Assembly (NCBI GenBank): GCA_002377695.1
Contig: DFQH01000009.1
Coordinates: 152,366 to 213,917, forward strand
Direction: 5' to 3'
Length of the DNA stretch: 61,552 nt
Source: Citromicrobium sp. UBA3494
GTDB taxonomy: Bacteria > Pseudomonadota > Alphaproteobacteria > Sphingomonadales > Sphingomonadaceae
The notes under the pieces were generated by a model, which had not been told where the DNA came from, did not search any database, and saw only the letters and a list, made by a program, of their open reading frames with translations. This document shows positions 55,278 through 61,552 of this stretch, piece by piece; positions within the stretch are counted from its first letter, which is position 1; every line of letters begins with the position of its first letter. The translations under genes and the position numbers were made by a program.

Positions 55278-56276
55278 ATGAAACAGGATGCAATCGGGCG
55301 CGACGTACTCGCCTTTCTTTCCGGGAATCTGCTCGATCCCACACCGCTGAACTATCGCTTCGGCTATCTCTACCTCACCCGGTCGAGCAAGGTGATCTGC
55401 CACGAGACGGACACCTATATCGAGAACGGCCTGCGGATGAAGCAGGAGACGATCGTGGAGATCATGGGCAAGCATGCCTCTGCCTCCGACGATCCCGAAG
55501 AACGGATTGCGGCACGCGACGAAGCGGTGGAGATGTTTCTCAACGCTGCGGGAGACCTGGCGCGCGAAACCAAGCGGCAGGCCGATGGCGTGGGGCGCGA
55601 CATTGCCGAGGAAAGCCAGGCGATCCGCGCGGGCGCGGAGGGGGAGGACCTGAAGGGCGCAATCCGCCGAATTCTGGACCGCGCGTCCGAAGCCGAGCGA
55701 GAGCTTTCCACCGCTTCCAGCCGGATCGACCGCCTCCAGCGCGATCTGGACGAGGCGCGCAACAAGGCGCTGGTGGACGAGCTGACCGGCATTCCCAACC
55801 GCCGCGCGACACGCGGGCTGATCCAGGATCTGGAAATCCGCAAGGTCCGCTATTGCGCCGCGATCATCGACATCGATCATTTCAAGGCGATCAACGACAC
55901 CTACGGCCACGCAGTGGGTGACCGTGCACTGCGGCTGGTGGCCGAGGCGCTGACCGAAGCGCTGGAGCCATGGCCCGTTTCGCGCTGGGGCGGCGAGGAG
56001 TTCCTCGTCCTCGCCGAAACGCCCGACGCCGCAAAGCTTGCCGAGCAGGTGGAGGCGGCCAAGGACGCCCTGTCCGAACGCAATCTCAAGGTGCGCGAAA
56101 CGGACGAACCAATGTCCCCGATCACCTTTTCCGCCGGGGTCGCCGCCAATGCGGAAACCAGCGAGGCCACGCTGCGCAAGGCCGACGACCTGCTGTACGA
56201 AGCGAAGAAGACCGGGCGCAACAAGGTGCTGGTCGAAGGCGCCGGGCCCGGCGACGCGGCGCGGGACGCCGCTTGA
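55278..56276 (+). CDS. diguanylate cyclase (GGDEF)
   Basis: A 332-residue cytoplasmic protein. A helical N-terminal region of about 170 residues with a coiled coil (ASSRIDRLQRDLDEARNKAL) precedes a GGDEF domain with LVDELTGIPNRRA, AIIDIDHFKAINDTYGHAVGD and the active-site RWGGEEFLVL. It makes c-di-GMP from GTP. No RxxD inhibitory site is visible just upstream. It lies 213 bp after the adhesin gene; c-di-GMP often controls adhesins, so a link is plausible. Confidence 0.94.
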   Translation: MKQDAIGRDVLAFLSGNLLDPTPLNYRFGYLYLTRSSKVICHETDTYIENGLRMKQETIVEIMGKHASASDDPEERIAARDEAVEMFLNAAGDLARETKRQADGVGRDIAEESQAIRAGAEGEDLKGAIRRILDRASEAERELSTASSRIDRLQRDLDEARNKALVDELTGIPNRRATRGLIQDLEIRKVRYCAAIIDIDHFKAINDTYGHAVGDRALRLVAEALTEALEPWPVSRWGGEEFLVLAETPDAAKLAEQVEAAKDALSERNLKVRETDEPMSPITFSAGVAANAETSEATLRKADDLLYEAKKTGRNKVLVEGAGPGDAARDAA

Positions 56277-56295
56277 GTCGGGCACAACCCCGGGC

Positions 56296-56847
56296 ATGTC
56301 ATCCTTCCTCTTCGGATTTGCCGCAGCCCTGCTGCTGACGATCGGCGCGCGCGATCAGCTGCTGGTGGCGCGGCTGAGCCAGCATCTTGGCGCTGGAATC
56401 CTGCTCGCCGCACTGCTGGCTGCGGTCTTTACCGCAGGCCTGATGGCGCTGGCAGGCGATACGATTGCCCAGTTATTACCGGTGGCCGCGCGCCAGATGC
56501 TGGTGGCCATCGCGCTTCTGGTAGCGGCGGCGGAGCTGTTCTGGCCAACGCGGGAGAAACGCCCCAAGGAGCCCACCCGGTCGCCGTTTGCGGCCTTCGT
56601 CGTGCTGATGGCGCGGCAATGGGGGGACGCGGCGCGGTTCCTGCTGTTCGCGCTGGCAGCGGCCACGGCCCTGCCCGAATATGTCGCGCTTGGCGGGGCG
56701 GCGGGCGCCGCCCTCGCGCTGGCAGGCGGATGGGCTCTGGGCGACCAGCTCGAAGCGCTGCCGCTGCGGGGCTTCCGGCTGGCGATGGGCGCGATGGTGC
56801 TGATCGGCGGGCTTCTGCTGGGCCTCGGCGCGCGCGGCCTGATCTGA
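56296..56847 (+). CDS. divergent TMEM165/Gdt1-like membrane protein
   Basis: A 183-residue protein with six membrane segments in two halves. Each half has a degenerate motif at the place of the family's E-x-G-D-(KR)-(ST): IGARDQLLVARLS near residue 16 and ARQWGDAARFLLFALA near 110. Gdt1/UPF0016 proteins export Mn2+ or Ca2+. The loss of the acidic residue in the first copy makes transport uncertain. The start is the ATG at 56296. Confidence 0.6.
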   Translation: MSSFLFGFAAALLLTIGARDQLLVARLSQHLGAGILLAALLAAVFTAGLMALAGDTIAQLLPVAARQMLVAIALLVAAAELFWPTREKRPKEPTRSPFAAFVVLMARQWGDAARFLLFALAAATALPEYVALGGAAGAALALAGGWALGDQLEALPLRGFRLAMGAMVLIGGLLLGLGARGLI

Positions 56848-56911
56848 CGGCACCTGGAGACCTGTATCGCCGATCCATGCGGCACCAATCACTGTGATCG
56901 AAGCTCTTGAG

Positions 56912-56936
56912 GGAAACCCGTGCGCGCCCGACCGTT
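56912..56936 (+). promoter_or_regulatory. EcfG-type promoter of dps (one mismatch)
   Basis: GGAAA (56912-56916), a 16-base spacer, CGTT (56933-56936); the consensus -35 is GGAAC. It lies 68 bp before the dps ATG. dps is a known member of general stress regulons. Confidence 0.6.
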
Positions 56937-57004
56937 GTGGAAATGAACCCTCCGAGACCCCACTTGGAGCACCGAGCCAAAAGACCAGAAAAAGGAGACC
57001 GATC

Positions 57005-57466
57005 ATGGCCCAAGCCGGCGATAATTCGAAGACCGCACTCGTGCAGGAACTCAACGGCCTGCTCGCCGATCACCTCGCGCTCTATTTCAAGACCAAGAAC
57101 TTTCACTGGCATGTGAAAGGCCCCCGCTTCCGCGATCTGCACCTGCTGTTCGACGAACAGGCGATCGAACTGCGCGATCAGATCGATGCGATCGGCGAGC
57201 GTGTGCGCAAGCTGGGCGAAGTCACGCTGACCTCCATCGGGTCGGTCGCGCGCGCAACGCAGGTGAAGGACCAGGATTCGACCGATCTGGACGGCGACGC
57301 GATGGTCAAGGAACTGCACGACGACAATGTGGCGATGGTCAAGCGCCTCAAGGGTATGAAGCCGCTGGCCGAAGAGGCTGGCGACAACGCGACCGACGGC
57401 CTGCTGGACGACTGGACCGACATGGCGGAAGAACGCGCCTGGTTCCTCAAGTCCACCCTCGGCTGA
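57005..57466 (+). CDS. dps: Dps-type DNA-protecting ferritin
   Basis: A 153-residue ferritin-fold protein. The ferroxidase and DNA-protection motifs are NFHWHVKGPRFRDLHLLFDE, with the metal-binding His, Asp and Glu, and IELRDQIDAIGERVRKLG. Dodecamers store iron and shield DNA from peroxide. AAAGGAGA precedes the ATG. Probably EcfG-controlled. Confidence 0.95.
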   Translation: MAQAGDNSKTALVQELNGLLADHLALYFKTKNFHWHVKGPRFRDLHLLFDEQAIELRDQIDAIGERVRKLGEVTLTSIGSVARATQVKDQDSTDLDGDAMVKELHDDNVAMVKRLKGMKPLAEEAGDNATDGLLDDWTDMAEERAWFLKSTLG

Positions 57467-57550
57467 TCGCCGCTTCCACCTCCCGCAAGACATCATGATG
57501 GGTCGATCCGGTGCTTGCCGGGTCGGCCCTTTGCTTTATCCTCGGCAAGC

Positions 57551-58015
57551 GTGCGCCACCTTCTCCCCAAACCCGTTGATCGGTTCGTCCTTCGCATTGC
57601 GAACCGCCTGCGCCATCACTGGCGGCAGATCGCAAAACCGCAGCTGCATGCCGTCACCGTGCTGGTGCGAGACGATCAGGGGCGCGTGCTGTTCATCCGC
57701 CATTCCTACGGCCCGCCCGGCTGGACGCTGCCGGGCGGCGGCATCGTCCTGGGAGAGCCGCCCGCAGAGGCGGCGAGGCGCGAAATCCGCGAGGAACTGA
57801 GCCTCGACCTGCCCGATCTGGCCCTGCTGGCGACGTTCGAAGAGACGGTTTCGGGCGCGCCGCAGACTGCCCATGTCTTCGCGGGCACGGCCAACGCGCA
57901 GCCACGGCCCGACGGGCGCGAGGTCGTGGAAGCCCGTTTCTTCGCGCCCGAAGGCGTGCCCGGGCAGATCAGCGCGCTGACCCGGCGCAGACTCGCGATC
58001 CTCGCCGAAAGCTAG
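57551..58015 (+). CDS. Nudix hydrolase
   Basis: About 154 residues. The Nudix box is GEPPAEAARREIREELSLDL (G-x5-E-x7-R-E-x2-E-E pattern, with Ser where Gly is usual in the last position). The lead-in VLVRDDQGRVLFIRHSYGPP and WTLPGGGI are typical. It hydrolyses a nucleoside diphosphate linked to some group; the substrate is unknown. I take a GTG at 57551; a TTG at 57515 is also possible. Confidence 0.9.
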   Translation: MRHLLPKPVDRFVLRIANRLRHHWRQIAKPQLHAVTVLVRDDQGRVLFIRHSYGPPGWTLPGGGIVLGEPPAEAARREIREELSLDLPDLALLATFEETVSGAPQTAHVFAGTANAQPRPDGREVVEARFFAPEGVPGQISALTRRRLAILAES

Positions 58016-58371
58016 AACAGCCTGGCCTTGCTTTCGCAGTCTGCGTAGCGCGCGTCGAAGCGCTTTGCAGGCCTCGCGTGCTGTTGCGCCTCGGCAAGAA
58101 TGGGTTTCGCGGCGGCCGCCATTTCGTCGACCACCTCCTCCGTGGATTTACCGCTCAAGCTCCTGGCATACTCGACGTAGCGGGTGCCAAGAGCGCCGGC
58201 CGCCTTCTTCTTTTCGGGCGAGAGATCGTCGCGCATGACGAAACCCATGGCGATAAAGGCGCATCCAACCGCGTCGTCGTAGCTGACGGGCGGCGTGGCA
58301 GGGGTTTCCTGTGCCGAGAGGGGCGAAGCGAGGAGTGCCGCAAGCGGCAGGAACGAGCGGATCATCGCCAT
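58012..58371 (-). CDS. secreted protein of unknown function
   Basis: A 119-residue protein with a signal peptide (FLPLAALLASPLSAQ). The mature domain has a Cys pair (VGCAF, ADCES) and helical segments SPEKKKAAGALGTRYVEYAR and EVVDEMAAAAKPILAEA. Probably periplasmic; the family was not recognised. Overlaps the Nudix stop by 4 bp, convergent. Confidence 0.7.
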   Translation of the reverse strand: MAMIRSFLPLAALLASPLSAQETPATPPVSYDDAVGCAFIAMGFVMRDDLSPEKKKAAGALGTRYVEYARSLSGKSTEEVVDEMAAAAKPILAEAQQHARPAKRFDARYADCESKARLF

Positions 58372-58404
58372 CCGATAATGCCGTTTCGCAATACCGACAA
58401 GAAG

Positions 58405-59547
58405 TTACAGCAGCGAGAGCTGGCCGGTCTTGCTATCGCGCCGCAGCGCCTCCTCGTCGCCATCGCGCTCGAGGTTGGAAAGCGTTAGCCCCATCAGCCG
58501 GATGGGCTTTGGCAGCGGTAGCAGGCTTTCCAGAATCTCGTGCCCCAGCGCGGCGAATTCCACCTTGCCATCGACATTGCGCGGCAGCGAACGCGCGCGG
58601 GTCATCAGCTGGAAGTCGTTGTATTTCAGCTTGAGGGTGACGGTGCGGCCCCTCGCCTGCGCGCGCTCGATCCGCTCCCACACGATCTCGACGATCTCGT
58701 CGAGCGTGGTGCGCAGTTCCTCCGCCTCGTGCCGGTCCGCCGAGAAGGTCCGCTCCCCCCCAATCGACTTGCGGATGCGGTTCACGCGCACGGGCCGCTC
58801 GTCGATGCCGCGCGCCGCGCGATACAGATACTCGCCGAAGCTGCCGAAATGCTGCGCAAGCCACGCGCGGTCCTTCGCCGCAAGGTCCGCGCCCGTCGCA
58901 ATGCCGAGCCGCGCCATCTTCTCCTCCCCGCGCGGCCCCACCCCGTGGAACCGGCGGATGGGGAGGGTCTGGACGAAAGCCGCGCCTTCCCCCGGGCGGA
59001 TCACGCACATCCCGTCGGGCTTGTTCTGGTCACTCGCCAGCTTTGCGAGGAACTTGTTGTAGCTCACCCCCGCACTCGCGGTGAGCTGCGTCTTGGCGCG
59101 AATTTCCTGCCGGATCATCTGCGCGACCTGGGTGGCCGCCGCGATACCCAGCTTGTTTTCGGTCACGTCCAGATAGGCTTCGTCCAGACTGAGCGGCTCG
59201 ACCAGGTCCGTGTGGTGGCGAAAGATCGCGCGAATCTGCTCGGACGCCTCGCGGTAGGCATCGAAGCGGCTCTTCACGAAGATCAGGTCCGGGCACAGGC
59301 GCTTGGCGGTCACCGAGGGCATGGCGGATTTCACGCCGAAGCGGCGCGCCTCGTAGCTGGCGGCGGCGACCACGCCGCGCCCGCTCGATCCCCCGACCGC
59401 GACCGGCTTGCCCCGCAATTCGGGATTGTCGCGCTGTTCCACACTGGCGAAGAAGGCGTCCATATCGACGTGGATGATCTTGCGCTGGCGCTGTTCGCCC
59501 GCGCTCTCTTCTGCGCCATCGTCCGGCCGTGCATCATCCTCGCTCAT
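58405..59547 (-). CDS. dinB: DNA polymerase IV (Y family)
   Basis: A 380-residue translesion polymerase. Palm motifs: IIHVDMDAFFASVEQRDN with the first Asp, then PLSLDEAYLDVTENK with the Asp-Glu pair; VGPRGEEKMARLG and SIGGERTFS in the thumb/finger and little-finger regions. The C terminus ends RRDSKTGQLSLL, resembling a beta-clamp-binding motif (QLSLL). The ATG at 59547 is used; a run of 27 codons upstream is open. Divergent from the MFS gene. Confidence 0.94.
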   Translation of the reverse strand: MSEDDARPDDGAEESAGEQRQRKIIHVDMDAFFASVEQRDNPELRGKPVAVGGSSGRGVVAAASYEARRFGVKSAMPSVTAKRLCPDLIFVKSRFDAYREASEQIRAIFRHHTDLVEPLSLDEAYLDVTENKLGIAAATQVAQMIRQEIRAKTQLTASAGVSYNKFLAKLASDQNKPDGMCVIRPGEGAAFVQTLPIRRFHGVGPRGEEKMARLGIATGADLAAKDRAWLAQHFGSFGEYLYRAARGIDERPVRVNRIRKSIGGERTFSADRHEAEELRTTLDEIVEIVWERIERAQARGRTVTLKLKYNDFQLMTRARSLPRNVDGKVEFAALGHEILESLLPLPKPIRLMGLTLSNLERDGDEEALRRDSKTGQLSLL

Positions 59548-59613
59548 CGCGGCCTGTGAATAGCACACAGGTTGCCAAGCGGAACCGACGACGCCATCTG
59601 CGGTTTTGTGCAG

Positions 59614-60912
59614 ATGCGAAATGGACATTATGCGACCGGCGAGACGATCGACCGGCAGGAGCCGCGTGCGGATGTGCGCTCTCCGGCGGCACTCCCCCCT
59701 TCAGGCAAGAGGATCGGCGAACGCCAGCTGATCGGGATGATGGCGCTGCTGATGGCGCTCAACGCGCTGGGGATCGACGCGATCCTGCCCGCGCTCGACA
59801 ATCTCGCCACCGATCTCGGCGCGACCGGCAACAGCCGCCAGTTCGTGGTCGGCGCATACCTGCTCGCCGCCGGGCTCGGCGCGCTGGTGCCCGGTTCGCT
59901 GGCGGATCGCTATGGCCGCCGACCGGTGCTGTTCACCAGCCTGGCGCTCTACGTCACATTCTCGATCCTGTGCGCGCTGGCGTGGAGCTTCGAATCGCTG
60001 CTCGCGCTGCGCTTCCTGCAGGGCTTCGGCGCAGCGGGCATCGTGGCGCTTCCGCCCGCGATTATCCGCGACCGGGTGGGCGGCGACAAGATGGCCCGGA
60101 TGATGAGCCTGATCTTCGTCATCTTCCTGATGGTCCCCGCCGTCGCGCCCAGCATCGGACAGGGCGTGCTGATGCTGATGGGCGACTGGCGCTGGATCTT
60201 CGTGTTCACCGCGTTCGCGGGTGTCGGGATGGGCGCCTGGGCATGGCGCAACCTGCCCGAAACGCTGCATCCCGAAGACAAGCAGGCGATCCGTCCGAAG
60301 GTGATCGCCCGCAACATGCGCGCGACGCTCACCATGCGCCAGGCGCTGGGCTATACTCTGGGCAGCGCGGTGATCTTCGGGGCCTTGTTCGGCTTCATCA
60401 ACTCCGCGCAGCAGCTGGTGGGCGAGGCGTTCGGCGCAGGCCCGTGGTTCCCTGCGATCTTCGCCTGCTGCGCGGGCGCGATGGCGATTGCCAGCTGGAC
60501 CAACTCGCGCATCGTGGAGCGCTTCGGCGCCCGCCGGGTGAGCCACACAGGGCTGTTCCTGTTCCTGTTCGTGGCCGCGATCCAGCTGTTCGTCGCCACG
60601 CAGACCGAGGAAACCCTGTGGACCTTCGTACCGCTGATGGCGGCGAACATGATGCTGCTGGGCTTCATCGGCGCGAACTTCGGCTCCATCGCCATGCATC
60701 CCTTCCGCGAGACGGCGGGCGCCGCGGCGAGCGCGCAGACCTTCATCCGCATGGTCAGCGCAGCGCTGATCGGTGCGGGGATCGGCTTTGCCTACGACGG
60801 CACGGCGGTCCCACTGGCGAGCGCGCTGTTCGGCGGCGCGCTGATCTGCATCGCGCTGGTGCTGTATGCCGAGCGTGGCAAGCTGTTCGGCCCGCCGGTT
60901 GCGGGGGATTGA
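59614..60912 (+). CDS. MFS transporter, Bcr/CflA drug-efflux type
   Basis: A 432-residue 12-helix carrier. The first-helix LMALNALGIDAILPALD and the motif GSLADRYGRRPVLFTSLAL (antiporter/loop 2-3), together with LRFLQGFGAAGIVALPPAIIRD, are typical of the Bcr/CflA family of drug and peptide exporters. The start is uncertain: ATG at 59614, with TTG at 59572 upstream. An EcfG-like GGAAC-16-GGTT at 59581-59605 overlaps the start region. Confidence 0.85.
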   Translation: MRNGHYATGETIDRQEPRADVRSPAALPPSGKRIGERQLIGMMALLMALNALGIDAILPALDNLATDLGATGNSRQFVVGAYLLAAGLGALVPGSLADRYGRRPVLFTSLALYVTFSILCALAWSFESLLALRFLQGFGAAGIVALPPAIIRDRVGGDKMARMMSLIFVIFLMVPAVAPSIGQGVLMLMGDWRWIFVFTAFAGVGMGAWAWRNLPETLHPEDKQAIRPKVIARNMRATLTMRQALGYTLGSAVIFGALFGFINSAQQLVGEAFGAGPWFPAIFACCAGAMAIASWTNSRIVERFGARRVSHTGLFLFLFVAAIQLFVATQTEETLWTFVPLMAANMMLLGFIGANFGSIAMHPFRETAGAAASAQTFIRMVSAALIGAGIGFAYDGTAVPLASALFGGALICIALVLYAERGKLFGPPVAGD

Positions 60913-60920
60913 GCCGAAGG

Positions 60921-61020
60921 CGTCGTCCTAGCGAAAGCTGGGACCGCTATCGGATTCGCGCCAATTCGTGAGCGATCCCAGCGTTGGCCTCCGGTCATCT
61001 GCGATTCCGCTGGGATGACG
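60921..61020. repeat. MITE-like 100-bp inverted repeat
   Basis: Ends CGTCGTCCTAGCG and CGCTGGGATGACG are near-perfect inverted repeats; inside, GCTGGGACCGCT and AGCGATCCCAGC pair as well. The whole can fold into a long hairpin. It lies between the MFS gene and the carboxylase 3'-end relic. Confidence 0.65.
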
Positions 61021-61021
61021 A

Positions 61022-61077
61022 TCACGCGGCCGGCTCCACCACGCACAGCATTGCCTCGACCTGCACCTGACCGCCTT
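61022..61077 (-). pseudogene. relic of a biotinyl-domain gene 3' end
   Basis: On minus: GGQVQVEAMLCVVEPAA with stop TGA at 61024-61022. It is about 90% identical over 50 bp to the live gene's end at 61448-61505, but ends differently. It now lies beyond a separate, low-GC gene. Confidence 0.8.
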
Positions 61078-61078
61078 T

Positions 61079-61420
61079 TCAACGGCGCCGGTCAACAGGA
61101 GAGGAATATCCGATCATATCGTCAGGGAGGTCAACGTTTTCATTCAATATTATGAGACCATTCTTCGATTTCCTCCAGATAAGATATTTTATCGCAGTGG
61201 TCGAACAAACCTCGATATCGATTCTGGAGCTATAGAAAATACTATAGTCCAGATCGAAACCCCTATCGAGGCAATTTGACATGAATTTAGATCGAGCACT
61301 TTCCCTGGCTTCTTCTGAACGTCGAGTGATCCAGAAAGATATATGGGAAATCGCGTCGATATCTGGTTCGTTGGGAAACGGTCCCACTATCTCGGACAAG
61401 CACCTGTAGAATCTCGGCAT
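61079..61420 (-). CDS. low-GC hypothetical protein in insertion
   Basis: A 113-residue protein beginning MPRFYRCLSEIVGPF, with three Cys, many Ile/Asp/Ser and an ending PVDRRR. The family is not recognised. The A/T-rich composition is unlike the window and indicates foreign origin. It stands exactly between two copies of the 3' end of the biotinyl-domain gene; its stop touches the outer relic. Possibly an immunity- or antitoxin-type cargo, but this is a guess. Confidence 0.6.
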   Translation of the reverse strand: MPRFYRCLSEIVGPFPNEPDIDAISHISFWITRRSEEARESARSKFMSNCLDRGFDLDYSIFYSSRIDIEVCSTTAIKYLIWRKSKNGLIILNENVDLPDDMIGYSSPVDRRR

Positions 61421-61447
61421 AAGGCTGGCCCCTTGCAGCTCTAACGC

Positions 61448-61552
61448 TTAGTCCGAGGCCGGCTCCACCACGCACAGCACCGCTTCGACCTGCACCTGCC
61501 CGCCTTCGCTTGCGGCAAGATCGGTCACGGTCCCGTCGAACGGCGCGGTGAG
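61448..61552 (-). CDS. biotin-dependent carboxylase, biotinyl domain C terminus (partial)
   Basis: Only the last 34 residues are in the window: LTAPFDGTVTDLAASEGGQV then QVEAVLCVVEPASD. This is the second half of a biotinyl-carrier domain (after the biotinylated Lys), as in acetyl-, propionyl- or methylcrotonyl-CoA carboxylase alpha subunits. The rest lies past the window end. The gene's 3' end is duplicated at 61022-61077. Confidence 0.8.
   Translation of the reverse strand, partial: LTAPFDGTVTDLAASEGGQVQVEAVLCVVEPASD

Noticed and set aside
53973..56297. Minus-strand open frame of about 770 codons
   Set aside because: It is antisense to the YadA-like adhesin and the diguanylate cyclase, which have full domain evidence. 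No ribosome binding site or motif.

Overview
The window is a GC-rich chromosomal segment of an alphaproteobacterium, most likely from the Erythrobacteraceae (order Sphingomonadales). The basis is gene content and order rather than a database match: a TonB-dependent receptor, a tol-pal block without cpoB, the hisB-hisH-hisA-hisF-hisE order with a small membrane gene inserted, sspB close to gmk, a LOV histidine kinase of the short Erythrobacter type, small DUF2945/DUF3008 stress proteins, and promoter-like GGAAC-N16-CGTT elements typical of the alphaproteobacterial general stress sigma factor EcfG. I saw no rRNA, tRNA, CRISPR array or prophage.

Layout. 1-4.7 kb: the 3' end of infC, a lipoprotein, a secreted protein, a DASS/SLC13 anion transporter and a PLP-dependent Cys/Met enzyme behind a hairpin-rich leader. 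4.7-8.5 kb: a TonB receptor, then a J-domain protein coupled to a META-like protein. 8.5-13.0 kb (minus): ybgC-tolQ-tolR-tolA-tolB-pal, the Tol-Pal envelope system. 13.1-16.9 kb (minus): a tightly overlapping histidine operon plus a HIT protein. 16.9-20.3 kb (plus): sspB, gmk, and a DUF2946/outer-membrane pair. 20.4-29.2 kb: fatty-acyl catabolism, with an SDR and two acyl-CoA dehydrogenases on minus, and an MFS carrier, an ACAD10/11-type dehydrogenase, a zinc alcohol dehydrogenase and a phosphotransferase on plus. 29-38 kb: a lipid-anchored subtilisin autotransporter, dapD, three small stress genes, an M19 dipeptidase, a cupin, a DoxX-like protein, a PEBP protein and an S41 protease. 37.9-39.3 kb: a LOV-HWE blue-light kinase with a single-domain response regulator. 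39.5-44.4 kb: small envelope and stress genes (fasciclin, cold shock protein, lipoproteins). 44.4-46.4 kb: a low-GC patch holding a HEPN-domain gene. 46.4-50.6 kb: membrane proteins, a thiC 3'-end relic, a lipoprotein, and thiC with a TPP riboswitch. 50.8-55.1 kb: a LuxR regulator fused to an apparently inactive alpha/beta hydrolase, divergent from a YadA-like trimeric adhesin. 55.3-61.6 kb: a diguanylate cyclase, a Gdt1-like membrane protein, dps, a Nudix hydrolase, dinB, a Bcr/CflA-type MFS pump, and a low-GC gene inserted after the 3' end of a biotin-dependent carboxylase gene.

Most unusual points. (1) The LuxR-pseudohydrolase/adhesin divergent pair has a symmetric 16-bp element between the genes. 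(2) Two minus-strand genes (thiC and the biotinyl-domain gene) each have a diverged copy of their own 3' end on the far side of an inserted gene, the same architecture twice. (3) The LOV-HWE kinase lies behind a perfect EcfG-type promoter, so light sensing may belong to the stress regulon. (4) A low-GC gene encodes a HEPN R-X4-H protein. (5) A roughly 130-bp repeat sits twice in intercistronic gaps, in the same orientation relative to transcription.
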